Assembly (NCBI GenBank): GCA_002418285.1
Contig: DIDT01000051.1
Location: forward strand, 62,001-126,000
DNA from: Phycisphaerales bacterium UBA5793
Lineage (GTDB): Bacteria; Planctomycetota; Phycisphaerae; Phycisphaerales; UBA5793
Direction: 5' to 3'
DNA length: 64,000 nucleotides
The notes below the pieces were generated by a model. That model ran no database searches. It had not been told where the DNA came from and saw nothing but the letters and a program-made list of their open reading frames with translations. Positions 46,294-55,878 of the stretch are shown here, piece after piece; the first letter of the stretch is position 1; each line of letters opens with the position of its first letter. Position numbers and translations under genes: made by a program.

Positions 46294-47409
46294 CTATTGC
46301 GGCGGTGCGTCCCCGAAGCACGTGCCGACGGCCCGGGCTGCGGCGATCAATGGATCGCCAAGTCCAACCAGGCGCTGTTTGTCGGCGGCATCGAGAATGT
46401 TGATATCCGTGACCTGGTGATTGTGCATGACCACCAGCCGGTTCTTCTCACCGCTCATCAGCAGTTCAATCGCGTGGTAGCCAAACCGCGTGCCCAGCAG
46501 CCGGTCAGAGTGAATCGGTGTCCCGCCGCGCTGCACATGTCCAAGCACAGTGACGCGACTCTCGGCGCCGGTGCGCTTCTCAATCTCATCAGCGACGACC
46601 TTGCCGATCCCACCCAGACGTACCGGGTCCGGGCTAGTCGGATCGAGGTGATTGACCACCTGCTTGCCCCCAATGGGCCTGGCGCCCTCGCTGACGCACA
46701 CGATGGTGCAGGTGCGGTGGTGCGTCTGCCGCTCCGCGATGAAGCCGCAGATCACATCGTAGTCAAAGGGGATTTCCGGCAGCAGGATAACGTCTGATCC
46801 GGAGGCGACGCCGGCGTGCAGCGCGATCCACCCCGCGTTGCGCCCCATGACTTCAACCACCATCACGCGGTGGTGGCTGGCCGCGGTCGTATGAATGCGG
46901 TCGATGGCGCACGTGGCCGTTTCGACCGCCGTTTGAAACCCGAAGGTGATATCCGTCCCGATCAGGTCATTGTCGATGGTCTTGGGCACGCCGATGCAGG
47001 TGACGCCGCGCCGGACAAAATCCTTGGCGCAGCTCATGGTTCCGTCGCCGCCGATGACGACCAGCGCATCAAGGCGCCAGTGATGGTAATGCTCCATGCA
47101 GCGATCGGTCACGTCCTTGAAAATCAGCTCGCCGTTCTCATCCTTTCCCGTGCAATACCGGGATGGATTGCACTTGTTCGAGGTGCCGAGGATCGTCCCG
47201 CCAACGGTCAGAATGCCCGAAACGTCCTGCGGCAACAGTTCGTGAATTCGATTCTGCACCAGGCCGAGGAACCCGTCCTCGATGCCGAAGACCTGCACGT
47301 CGTGGTTCATGATCGCCGCCTTGGTGACGGCGCGAATGACCGCGTTGAGGCCGGGGCAGTCGCCACCGCCGGTCAGCAGTCCGATGCGTCTGATCTGATT
47401 TGAGCCCAT
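46294..47409 (-). CDS. pfkA: 6-phosphofructokinase (group III, ATP-type signature)
   Basis: A 371-residue enzyme of glycolysis. Nucleotide site LLTGGGDCPGLNAVIR, the GGDGT loop (Gly at the E. coli 104 position, as in ATP enzymes; pyrophosphate enzymes have GGDD), the PKTIDNDL catalytic motif (Lys at the 124 position, unlike E. coli Gly), EVMGRNAGWIA and GHVQRGGTP. The Gly/Lys pair is that of the Streptomyces-type mixed group, which uses ATP. ATG 47409 is preferred since the conserved strand follows; the frame extends to 47478. Confidence 0.92.
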   Translation of the reverse strand: MGSNQIRRIGLLTGGGDCPGLNAVIRAVTKAAIMNHDVQVFGIEDGFLGLVQNRIHELLPQDVSGILTVGGTILGTSNKCNPSRYCTGKDENGELIFKDVTDRCMEHYHHWRLDALVVIGGDGTMSCAKDFVRRGVTCIGVPKTIDNDLIGTDITFGFQTAVETATCAIDRIHTTAASHHRVMVVEVMGRNAGWIALHAGVASGSDVILLPEIPFDYDVICGFIAERQTHHRTCTIVCVSEGARPIGGKQVVNHLDPTSPDPVRLGGIGKVVADEIEKRTGAESRVTVLGHVQRGGTPIHSDRLLGTRFGYHAIELLMSGEKNRLVVMHNHQVTDINILDAADKQRLVGLGDPLIAAARAVGTCFGDAPPQ

Positions 47410-47591
47410 TGGGTGGGCGCCCTTCCTTCGTTCGTGGTCCGGTTGTTCGCTGCCCATTCCAGGCACGATCTCAATCATATCGGCAGGTCACACGATCGCC
47501 CGAAAATGCCGATCGGCAGAATCACCCCGATTCTCCAGACGATTCCCATTCGGCCGGGTATGGGGCTTCGAGCCGAATAAACTCCAGCACC

Positions 47592-49676
47592 ATGCCTGCT
47601 GTTGCCGTTGAAAACACCCTTCCGTCTTCCACTGGTTGGCACACCCGGATTGTCGGCAACCACGAACTGGTGGCCGCCGGTCTGGCGGGGGTGCTGTTGG
47701 CCGTCGGATTTACGATGATGCGACTGGTCGAGGGCGGGACTGAGCCGGCCGGCGGTGCAGCTCTTCACGCGCCGACCACGCCGGGGGAGTGGCTCGTCTG
47801 GTCGAGCCTGGCCATCGGGATGATCTACGGCGGCCGCGCCGCGTTCGAAGCGCTGCGCGACCTCCAGTTCAACATCGACGTGCTTATGGTGCTCGGAGCC
47901 GGACTGGCTGCGTGGCTCGGCCATGCCGAGGAAGGTGCGCTGCTGCTGTTCCTTTTCGTGCTGTCCGGAGCGCTTGAAGACCTGGCGATGAAGCGCACCA
48001 CCTCCGCCGTGTCAGCGCTCAACAGCATGATCCCAACCGAGACGCGTGTGCAGCGCGGCGGCCAGTGGATCTCCATCAAACCCGACGAGGCCGCAATTGA
48101 CGAGATCGTTCTGGTGCGGCCGGGCGAGCGCGTACCCACAGATGGTGTCGTGTCCAGCGGCGCGACCGAACTCAATCAGGCTTCGCTCACCGGCGAATCC
48201 CAGCCCCGTCCGGTTGCCGAAGGCGACGAAGTGTTTGCCGGCACGATCAACGAGAGTCATCCGATCGAAGTGCGCGTGACGCGCATTGCGAGCGATTCGA
48301 GTCTGCAGCGCGTGCTCAATCTCGTGCTCAGCGCGCAGGAACGTCGCCAGCCCGTGCAGCAACTCATCGACCGACTCTCGATGCCCTACAGCGTCAGCGT
48401 CGTAGTGGTCTGCCTCGTGGTGTTGGCCGTTCTCCACTTTGGACTGGGCCGCGTATGGTCGGAGGCGGCGTACACCTCGATCACCCTGCTCATCGTCGCC
48501 AGCCCCTGCGCGCTGATCATCGCCACGCCGACGGCCACGCTTTCGAGCATCAGCCGCGCCGCCCGTGCCGGTGTGCTCTTCAAGGGCGGTGAGTCGATCG
48601 AGCGCCTCGCGTCCTTCCGTTGCGTCGCGCTGGACAAGACCGGCACGCTGACCATGGGTCGGCCGCGTGTGCAGGAGATCCATCCCGTGGCGTGGTCCGA
48701 TCCGAACACGCTCCTTGCTCTGGCGGCGGGTCTCGAGCAAGGCTCCACGCATCCCTTTGCTCAGGCCATCATCGAAGAAGCCGAGCGCCGCGGTGTCGAG
48801 CCGATCATGTGCGATCGCCCGAGCTTCCAGCCCGGGCTCGGTGTATCTGGCATTCACGAGGGTTCGGAAGTCCGCCTGGGCCGCTTTGCCCACGTGCGCG
48901 ATCTCATGCCAATCTGTCTGCACGCCCGCGTCCAGAAGGACATGCAGGAGTTGCACGAGCGAGGCACGCTGGCCGTGGCCCTGGCGTGGCGCGATCAGGC
49001 GGGGGTGTTCGTCCTGCGCGATGAACCGCGACCCGGCGGCGAAGCCATGGTGCGCGAATTCCACGACCTCGGCGTGCGGCCGATCGTGATGCTTACCGGT
49101 GATGTACCCGGAGTCGCCGAGCGAATCAGCTCGCAACTGGGACTCGATGCCTATTACGCGGAACTCCACCCCGATGAGAAGCTGAAGTTTGTCGAGACCA
49201 TGCGCGCCGAGCACGGCCGGGTCGGTGTCGTGGGTGACGGCGTGAACGACGCACCCTCCCTCGCGGCCAGCGACGCGGGCATCGCCATTGGCGGCATCGG
49301 CTCTGACGCGGCGCTCGAGACCGCCGATGTTGTGCTGATGAACGAAGACCTCCGCGCCGTCACCTGGGCGATTCGCCTCGCCCGAAAGACGCGCTGGACC
49401 ATCCAGACCAATCTCGCGTTCGCGCTGTGCGCCATCCTGCTGCTTGCGGTCGGCGCGCTCTTTGGCTGGATCAATCTTTCACTTGGCGTGCTCGGCCACG
49501 AAGGTGGGACCTTGCTCGTCGTCGCCAATGGCTTACGGTTGCTGATCTATCCCGCCCCCGAAACCCATCCGGGCGTCGCTTCCCATCGAATCGACGGCGG
49601 TCCGGATGATGCCGGCACCAGCGGCGGTCGATCGTCCTTTGTCGCTGCGGTGCCGGATACTGCGGTTACCGGATAG
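47592..49676 (+). CDS. P1B-4-type heavy metal-transporting ATPase (Co/Fe-type)
   Basis: A 694-residue P-type ATPase. It has no N-terminal metal-binding (HMA) domain. The actuator TGES motif is present (SLTGESQP), the membrane site is SPC (VASPCALIIATPTA), phosphorylation is DKTGTLTMGRP, and the hinge is GDGVNDAPSLAASDAGIA. HEGGT in the last membrane part (LGHEGGTLLVVANGLRL) with SPC defines the P1B-4 group, known to export Co2+ or Fe2+. Membrane helices: about two near the N-terminus plus the core. No metal regulator gene lies next to it. Divergent from pfkA with a 182-base gap. Confidence 0.9.
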   Translation: MPAVAVENTLPSSTGWHTRIVGNHELVAAGLAGVLLAVGFTMMRLVEGGTEPAGGAALHAPTTPGEWLVWSSLAIGMIYGGRAAFEALRDLQFNIDVLMVLGAGLAAWLGHAEEGALLLFLFVLSGALEDLAMKRTTSAVSALNSMIPTETRVQRGGQWISIKPDEAAIDEIVLVRPGERVPTDGVVSSGATELNQASLTGESQPRPVAEGDEVFAGTINESHPIEVRVTRIASDSSLQRVLNLVLSAQERRQPVQQLIDRLSMPYSVSVVVVCLVVLAVLHFGLGRVWSEAAYTSITLLIVASPCALIIATPTATLSSISRAARAGVLFKGGESIERLASFRCVALDKTGTLTMGRPRVQEIHPVAWSDPNTLLALAAGLEQGSTHPFAQAIIEEAERRGVEPIMCDRPSFQPGLGVSGIHEGSEVRLGRFAHVRDLMPICLHARVQKDMQELHERGTLAVALAWRDQAGVFVLRDEPRPGGEAMVREFHDLGVRPIVMLTGDVPGVAERISSQLGLDAYYAELHPDEKLKFVETMRAEHGRVGVVGDGVNDAPSLAASDAGIAIGGIGSDAALETADVVLMNEDLRAVTWAIRLARKTRWTIQTNLAFALCAILLLAVGALFGWINLSLGVLGHEGGTLLVVANGLRLLIYPAPETHPGVASHRIDGGPDDAGTSGGRSSFVAAVPDTAVTG

Positions 49677-49813
49677 GCGCCTTTCGGATCCGCTCGAACA
49701 CCATGCCTCAGTTCACATCATGCAGGGATTTTCGGGCAACGGAATTCGGAACGGCACATCAGCGCCCTACCCGACACATGGAGCGGCGATCAGCGGAGGC
49801 AGGCGCGTACGCG

Positions 49814-51112
49814 CTAACCGCGCAACAGATCGAGTCGCTTTCGAAGCTCGTCCAGACCGAGTTTGCCTGTTCCGCCAAGTGAAGTGCGCTGGGCGATGCT
49901 CTCATCGATGGGCAACTTGGTCATCGCGTCGATCTCCTGGCCGACCTGCCGATACGCATCACGGAACGGCACGCCCGCGGCCGCAAGTTGGATCGCCCGA
50001 TCAGTGGCGAACATGGCCGGCGTGATCGCTTCACGCATCCTCGCGCGGTCAAACTCCATCGACGCCACAAGATCAGGCACAATCGCCAGCGCGCCGAGTC
50101 CGCGCGACATCGCGCGGATCATCGGCTCCTTGGTCGCCTGCAGGTCGCGCTGATAACCGCTGGGAAGTGCAAGCACTGAAGCCAGTTCCGTCAGCGCGCC
50201 CTCGACGACGCTGCACGATGCGCGAAGCAACTCGACCACATCCGGATTGCGCTTGTTGGGCATGATGGAACTGCCCGTCGTAAACCGATCAGGCAGCGTG
50301 ACAAATCCGAATTCCTCCGTCGTGAACAGGCTCAGATCCCAAGCGAAACGGCGAACCTCGAGCAAGGCCTGGTGCTGAGCACCCAGTGCCGCCAGTTCAA
50401 ACCGTCCGCGGCTGTTCTGGGTGTACATCGCGTTGACCTGGACCCGATCGAACTCCAGCTCATCACTCACTCCCTCGCGATCAAGATCGAGATTCACGCC
50501 ATAGCCCGCGGCCGTTCCTAGCGGGCAGGCGTTGATCCACTGCCGCGTCAACTGCGTGAGCGATGCGATGTCGATGAAAGATTCGGCAAACGCGCCGCAC
50601 CACAATCCGATCGTCGAAGGTACCGCGCGCTGCAGGTGCGTGTAGCCCGGCATCGGCGTCGCCTCATCCGCTTTGGCTCGCTCAAGAAACATCTCGGCGA
50701 TGTCCAGCACCAGCACGTTGAGCCGATCGAGTTGATCCCGAAGGTACAGACGCGTCGCAACCAGCACCTGGTCGTTGCGACTGCGCCCGGTGTGTACCTT
50801 GCGACCGGCATCGCCCAATTGTTCGGTCAGGTATGTCTCGATCGCCGAATGTCCGTCTTCATATCGCTCATCGAGCACGAACTGACCTGACGCCACCTGC
50901 TGTTGCAATTGCCCAAGCGCCGCGACAAGAGCCTTGCTCTCATTGCCGTCGAGCAGGCCGATTCGATGCAAGCCGTTGACATGCGCGATCGAGGCGCGGA
51001 TGTCAACGGCGAGCAGGTGCTGATCGAGTCGTACGTCTTCGCCGGCCAGAAAGCGCATGATGCGCTCATCGACGTCAGCGCCGCCTTTGTCCCAGATCGG
51101 TCTCTCAGCCAT
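49814..51112 (-). CDS. argH: Argininosuccinate lyase
   Basis: A 432-residue enzyme of the last arginine step, last gene of the arg operon. Signatures: KVHTGRSRNDQV, ATPMPGYTHLQRAVPSTIG (catalytic His), and the GSSIMPNKRNPDVVELLR loop (catalytic Ser). The ATG at 51112 overlaps the end of argC by 8 bases. Length is a little under the usual 460 residues at the C-terminal end, but all catalytic elements are present. Confidence 0.95.
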   Translation of the reverse strand: MAERPIWDKGGADVDERIMRFLAGEDVRLDQHLLAVDIRASIAHVNGLHRIGLLDGNESKALVAALGQLQQQVASGQFVLDERYEDGHSAIETYLTEQLGDAGRKVHTGRSRNDQVLVATRLYLRDQLDRLNVLVLDIAEMFLERAKADEATPMPGYTHLQRAVPSTIGLWCGAFAESFIDIASLTQLTRQWINACPLGTAAGYGVNLDLDREGVSDELEFDRVQVNAMYTQNSRGRFELAALGAQHQALLEVRRFAWDLSLFTTEEFGFVTLPDRFTTGSSIMPNKRNPDVVELLRASCSVVEGALTELASVLALPSGYQRDLQATKEPMIRAMSRGLGALAIVPDLVASMEFDRARMREAITPAMFATDRAIQLAAAGVPFRDAYRQVGQEIDAMTKLPIDESIAQRTSLGGTGKLGLDELRKRLDLLRG

Positions 51113-52067
51113 TGGCGATGCCCTCCAGTTCATCAAAGCCGCAGGCGAGATTGACGTTCTGCAACGCCTGCGTCGCGGCGCCCTTGAGGAGGTTGTCAAT
51201 CGTCGCAATCGCAACCGCTCGCGCCGGCGCTTCGCTGACGCACCAGCCGCCGATGGAAACGTGGTGTTGGTCGGCAATGTCGCGCACGAGCGGCGGCTTG
51301 GCGCCGGTGAGCTGAATCAGCGGTTCGCTCCCGTAGGCGCGCTCGTAGCGCTGAGCCATCTCGTCAATCGTCATGGCGTCGGCCAGCGGCAGCGACACCG
51401 TGACCGAGATGCCGCGAAAAAACGGCGCCACGTGGGGCAGAAAGTGAACCGGATGTCCGACGTGACGCGCGACTTCTCGCTCGTGAATGTGCCCGGTGAG
51501 CGAATAGGGGAGCAGGTTGTCGCGGAGGATCTCCGGGTTGTTCTTGTCTGACGGTGTCGCTCCCGCGCCGCTGTAGCCCGAGACGGCAAATACCGTGGCC
51601 GGACCGTTGAGCGCATCGACCATCGGCGCGATTGCCAGTTGCGCCGCAGTGGCGTAGCAGCCGGGATTCGAGATTCGCGTGGCCCCGCGAATCGTCTCTC
51701 GAAATCGTTCTGGCTGGCCATAGACCCAGCTGTCGTCAAACCGGTAGTCGGCGCTGACATCGACGATCACGCGATCCGGCCGCTCGCTGGCGTCGATCTC
51801 CGCGACGTATCGGTGCGCCTCGCCGTTGGGCAATGCGAGTATGACCACGTCTGCCGGCGACGCCGCGACATCCGGTGCTTCGAGACTGCTGAACTTCAGC
51901 CCCGCGGGCGCTCCGTTCACATGCACCGCCACCTCCTCGCCCGCGGTCGAGCGAGAACTGACAAACGCGATTTCGAGATGAGGATGACTCGCGATCAGCC
52001 GAACGAGCTCGCCACCCACGTAGCCGCGCGCGCCGACGATGCCGATACTCTTAACCGGCACGCTCAT
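51105..52067 (-). CDS. argC: N-acetyl-gamma-glutamyl-phosphate reductase
   Basis: A 320-residue NADP enzyme. N-terminal VGARGYVGGELVRLI (GxxGxxG), SNPGCYAT with the catalytic Cys, PLAD...GHIHEREVAR and a long C-terminus are as expected. Its ATG overlaps the stop of argB by 4 bases (ATGA) and its end overlaps argH, so the arg genes are tightly coupled. Confidence 0.95.
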   Translation of the reverse strand: MSVPVKSIGIVGARGYVGGELVRLIASHPHLEIAFVSSRSTAGEEVAVHVNGAPAGLKFSSLEAPDVAASPADVVILALPNGEAHRYVAEIDASERPDRVIVDVSADYRFDDSWVYGQPERFRETIRGATRISNPGCYATAAQLAIAPMVDALNGPATVFAVSGYSGAGATPSDKNNPEILRDNLLPYSLTGHIHEREVARHVGHPVHFLPHVAPFFRGISVTVSLPLADAMTIDEMAQRYERAYGSEPLIQLTGAKPPLVRDIADQHHVSIGGWCVSEAPARAVAIATIDNLLKGAATQALQNVNLACGFDELEGIANG

Positions 52068-53389
52068 GGCTCGACCGATCCATGCGCAATGAGTGAGGGC
52101 GGCATCTCCAGCGCCATCTCGATGCAATGCTGCACTTCGGCGAAACCCTCGAGACCGTACCAGAACACCGTCCACTGCTCGGTGCGGTAGCTGCCCTGCG
52201 CCTTCTCGAAGTACCACGAGTTGATCGGATTCTCAGTCCGGCTGCGCCAGAACATCTTGGGATTGTCCTCGCGCATCCGCATCCACAGCGTGGCGCCCAG
52301 GCCGATGCCCTGCGCTTCCTTCGTCACCGCAAACTTGTCCAGGTACGGGATCTCGTCTTCGAGCGTGAGAATCGCCGTCGCGCGATACGAATCCGAGAGG
52401 TAGAGCCGATAGCACTGCTTCTTGGCGAAGTAGTTGTCGTCGAGCCGGCGCTGGAAACACCCTTCAACCAGCGCTCGCAGCCGGGGCTCATCAGCATCTC
52501 CAAACGACGAGAAGCACCGCACCCGTTCACCGGCGCGCACCAGCGTGCCCGACCCACGGTGCGTAAACAGCTCGCGCGCCAGGTGCTCGGGCGAAGTGAT
52601 CGACACCGAAGAGGTGTGCGGCAACTGCTCGAGCAGGTCGTTGATCTCTTTCAGTTTCAGCCGCATTCCACCCCCGAGCCACGACTCGCTCATGAGGTGT
52701 TCGTACTCCTCGGCGAGATTGATCGCGGGAATGATCCGCCCGTGCTGATCCAGCAACCCTCCGGTTGGAGTGAGGAAGATGATCTTGTGCGGCTGGAGCT
52801 TCATCGCCAGTTCGGAAGCCGCCACATCGGCGTTGATATTGAGAATCTGCCCGCCGGCCGTTTCGCCGAGACACGCCAGAATCGGCAGGTGCCCCGAACG
52901 GATGCTCGAGTCGATCGCATCGAGGCGGATGTTGACGACTTCGCCCACCAGTCCGAGGCGTTCGTCTTCGACCGGCTTGGCTTCGAAGACCCCCGCCGTG
53001 ATCGGACGAGCCCGCGTGCCCAGACTCTCAAGCGCTTCGACGAGTTTCAGATTCTCCCGCTGAAACACCTTGCGCGCGATATCCAGAACTTCCGGCGTCG
53101 TGACGCGCAGCCCGTCAATCCGGCTCGTCTCAATGCCGGCCTCTTTGAGCGCGATGTCCAGTTGTGGGCCCGCGCCGTGCAGCACGATGGGATACAACCC
53201 GACGTGATGCAGAAACGTCAGCGCCGAGGTCAGCGCTTCAAGATGATCGGTGACGATCCCGCCGCCGACCTTCACCACCGCGAATCGCTTCGAGTCAACG
53301 CTGCTGAATTGCTTGAGGTACTGATCGACCTCTTTGCGCGAGCCGATGTTCGAAAGCAGCGTCGTGATGATTTCGCGAGTTTGTCGCAT
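52064..53389 (-). CDS. argB: Bifunctional acetylglutamate kinase / N-acetylglutamate synthase (NAGS/K type)
   Basis: A 441-residue fusion. The N-terminal amino acid kinase domain has VVKVGGGIVTD, VLHGAGPQLD, NINADVAASELAMKL and PTGGLLD. The C-terminal GNAT-like domain of the vertebrate/fungal type (DUF619) covers about residues 290-430, with CYRLYLSDSYRATAI and KFAVTKEAQGIGLGATLW (acetyl-CoA loop). This architecture is the NAGS/K of Xanthomonas and Maricaulis. One protein thus covers the first two steps of acetylated arginine synthesis. The argE stop is 45 bases upstream. Confidence 0.93.
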   Translation of the reverse strand: MRQTREIITTLLSNIGSRKEVDQYLKQFSSVDSKRFAVVKVGGGIVTDHLEALTSALTFLHHVGLYPIVLHGAGPQLDIALKEAGIETSRIDGLRVTTPEVLDIARKVFQRENLKLVEALESLGTRARPITAGVFEAKPVEDERLGLVGEVVNIRLDAIDSSIRSGHLPILACLGETAGGQILNINADVAASELAMKLQPHKIIFLTPTGGLLDQHGRIIPAINLAEEYEHLMSESWLGGGMRLKLKEINDLLEQLPHTSSVSITSPEHLARELFTHRGSGTLVRAGERVRCFSSFGDADEPRLRALVEGCFQRRLDDNYFAKKQCYRLYLSDSYRATAILTLEDEIPYLDKFAVTKEAQGIGLGATLWMRMREDNPKMFWRSRTENPINSWYFEKAQGSYRTEQWTVFWYGLEGFAEVQHCIEMALEMPPSLIAHGSVEP

Positions 53390-53434
53390 GGGCCGGCACC
53401 GGTGTTCGAGGCGTGGGAAGGGAGGCGAAACGAG

Positions 53435-54553
53435 TCAGGATGATAGAAGCCGCGCGTACGTCGTGACGACGCTCTCCAGATCTGCCAGCGGCGCCGACTC
53501 GTCCGGCCGGTGTGCCTGAGCGATGTCACCCGGCCCAAAAACAAGGCTCGCCAGACCCGCCTCCGAGAAGAGCGAGGCCTCAGACCAGAAGTCCACCGGC
53601 TCGCCCAGCGACAGTCCGAGCTGCTCGGCTACCCCGCGCGCCTTGCCGATCGCATTGTCCACATCAACCGGCGCCGCGGGCAGCGACGGGCCGGAGAAAC
53701 CAGTACTCCACCGCACGCGCCCGGCGTCGGGCGCTCGCGACTGGAAGTCGGCAATGGCTTGGTCGCTCGACTGGCCCGGCAGGGGACGGATGCCAAAGCG
53801 GACTCGGGCCTCCGTGGCGATCATGTTGGCCTTGATGCCGCCTTCGAACGTGCCGATGTTGAACCGCACTCCGTTGAGCGGGCCGAATCGCTCGCCCTCC
53901 CAGCCCCGCGCGTGCTCGATCGCCGCCGCCGCCCAGCGGCAGGCTTCATGAATCGCGCTGTCGCGCAGCGCCCTCGCCGATGAACCGTGCCCGGCCGTAC
54001 CCGTGAATACCCCGGCTGAAGTCGCCAGTCCACGATGCGCCGTGACCGCCCGGCAGTTCGTGGGCTCGGCCACGATCGCCGCATCAAACGAATTCAGCAA
54101 ATCCCGACGCTCGCGCAGGAATGTTCGCACGCAGACACTCTGCCCGGCTTCCTCGTCGGTGGTGAACAGCATCGCCGCGTCGCCGTCAGTCGCCTGCGCC
54201 GCCGCCAGCCAGCACGCCGCTGCCCCCTTGACATCGCACGCGCCCAGGCCGATCGCCTGATCGCCAGTCACGCGCAGGGCAAACGGGTCTGCACTCCAGC
54301 CCTCGGCGACAGGCACGGTATCGAGATGGTTGTTGAACAGCACGCGCGGCGTGCCGCGCCTCGCCAGCAGAGCCATGCAGCCATGATCGAAGTCCATGAC
54401 TTCGCAGGAGAATCCGCATTCATCGAGAGCGGTTTGCGCCAGTCCCAGGATCTCGTTCGCCCGCTCCGCATCGCGCGGCGGATTCGTCGTATTCACCGCG
54501 ACCAGTTGCCGCAAGTGGGTCAGCGCCGAGTTGAGAAGATCACTTCGGGCCAT
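53435..54553 (-). CDS. argE: M20-family deacetylase (acetylornithine or acetylcitrulline deacetylase)
   Basis: A 372-residue zinc peptidase-fold enzyme. Metal ligands appear as HLDTVP, GLGACDVKGA, FTTDEEAG and the final HRPDE. The dimerisation domain has GTAGHGSSA. Between argG and argB in Xanthomonas the same type of gene encodes acetyl-L-citrulline deacetylase. Substrate choice here, acetylornithine or acetylcitrulline, cannot be decided from this sequence alone. The ATG at 54553 lies just past the argG TGA (54557-54559), separated by one codon. Confidence 0.87.
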   Translation of the reverse strand: MARSDLLNSALTHLRQLVAVNTTNPPRDAERANEILGLAQTALDECGFSCEVMDFDHGCMALLARRGTPRVLFNNHLDTVPVAEGWSADPFALRVTGDQAIGLGACDVKGAAACWLAAAQATDGDAAMLFTTDEEAGQSVCVRTFLRERRDLLNSFDAAIVAEPTNCRAVTAHRGLATSAGVFTGTAGHGSSARALRDSAIHEACRWAAAAIEHARGWEGERFGPLNGVRFNIGTFEGGIKANMIATEARVRFGIRPLPGQSSDQAIADFQSRAPDAGRVRWSTGFSGPSLPAAPVDVDNAIGKARGVAEQLGLSLGEPVDFWSEASLFSEAGLASLVFGPGDIAQAHRPDESAPLADLESVVTTYARLLSS

Positions 54554-54556
54554 CAA

Positions 54557-55762
54557 TCACAACTTGTGGATCGGATTGATCATCGCCGAGATCGTTGAAC
54601 TCTGTCCGTACAACTTGATGAAGCCGACGGCCTCGGTCACTGTCCAGTCCGCGCTCTGGGCGTACGAAGCGCCGGGCCGCTCCAGCACGTGCTTCGAATC
54701 GACCTTCACCGCACAGAGCGATCCGCCGAAAGTCTCAAGCGTGACTTCGCCGGTGACAAACCGCTGGGAACTGGCCAGTGCTGCTTCGAGGTCGCTCTTG
54801 AGCGGTTCGTAGAAGAAGCCCTTGTACACCAGTTGCACCCACCAGTCCGCCGCCTGCCGCTTGAAGCCCGCCTGCCACGACGTGTGGATCGCCTCCTCGA
54901 GGCCGCGATGCGCGTGCATGAGTGCCGCGATGCCGGGACACTCGAAGACGATGCGCGCCTTGAGGCCGATGGTCGTATCGCTTGAGTAGATGTGCCGCCC
55001 GACGCCGTAGGCCCCGAACACATTGTTCAACTTCTGCAGCATCTTCGGTCCGCTGAGCTTCTCGCCATCCACGCTCACCGGTACGCCCTTCTCAAAGCCG
55101 ATGCGCACCCGCAGCCGCTCACGCGGCCACTTGCTGGGATGCACGCACAGCTTCCACGTGTCATCGTCGGGCGCATCGTATTTGTCGATCTCCGAGCCGC
55201 TGATCGTCACACCCAGCACGTTTTCGTTGATCGAGTATTTGGTGGTGCTGGTCCGCACCTCGATGCCGCGCTCCTTGAGGTACGCCGCTTCGAATGCCCG
55301 CACCTGCTTGTGCTCGGATTGAATATCGCGAATCGGCGAGAGGATGTTGAAGTCGCCCAGCGAGCGCACGGTCTGGTCGAAGCGCACCTGGTCGTTGCCC
55401 ATGCCCGTGCAGCCGTGTGCGAAGTTCTTCGTGCCGATGGCCCGGCAGTGCTCGAGGCTCTTTCGCACGATCACGTATCGATCGGAGCAGAGCATGGGGT
55501 ATTGATCCTGGTACGCTCCACCGAACTGCACCAGCGGCACGACGAATTCATCCCACAGGTCCTGCGCCGCATTGACGGTGATGTGGCTCGCCGCGCCGAC
55601 GTCTTTGCTTCGCTTTTCGATGTATGCCCGCTCCTCGTCGCTCGTGCCGCCTGTATCGACGAAAAGCGTGACGACTTCATAGCCCCGCTCCTTGAGCCAG
55701 GGGACGCAGAAGCTCGTATCCAACCCCCCGGAAAACGCCAGTACCACCTTCTCGCCGGCCAT
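54557..55762 (-). CDS. argG: Argininosuccinate synthase
   Basis: A 401-residue enzyme that joins citrulline and aspartate with ATP. Motifs: VLAFSGGLDTSFCVPWL (PP-loop), SDRYVIVRKSLEH, HGCTGMGNDQVRFD and YSINENVLG. First gene of the arg operon; ATG 55762 has GGAG seven to eight bases upstream. The divergent modA gene starts about 117 bases away, so both have promoters in that gap. Confidence 0.96.
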   Translation of the reverse strand: MAGEKVVLAFSGGLDTSFCVPWLKERGYEVVTLFVDTGGTSDEERAYIEKRSKDVGAASHITVNAAQDLWDEFVVPLVQFGGAYQDQYPMLCSDRYVIVRKSLEHCRAIGTKNFAHGCTGMGNDQVRFDQTVRSLGDFNILSPIRDIQSEHKQVRAFEAAYLKERGIEVRTSTTKYSINENVLGVTISGSEIDKYDAPDDDTWKLCVHPSKWPRERLRVRIGFEKGVPVSVDGEKLSGPKMLQKLNNVFGAYGVGRHIYSSDTTIGLKARIVFECPGIAALMHAHRGLEEAIHTSWQAGFKRQAADWWVQLVYKGFFYEPLKSDLEAALASSQRFVTGEVTLETFGGSLCAVKVDSKHVLERPGASYAQSADWTVTEAVGFIKLYGQSSTISAMINPIHKL

Positions 55763-55878
55763 GTTGTGCTCCGTTTCGCAGTAGAGAAAGAGGATAGGAG
55801 AGAACCGGAGCATTGTCTGACGGCACGCGTCTGCTCGGGGCGTTTGCCCGTTCACTACCCTCCGTCCATAATCCTCAC

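Noticed and set aside
48012..49214. 400-codon frame opposite the P-type ATPase
   Set aside because: Antisense shadow; His/Arg/Gly-rich without motifs.
52127..53443. 438-codon forward frame opposite argB
   Set aside because: Antisense shadow of the NAGS/K gene.
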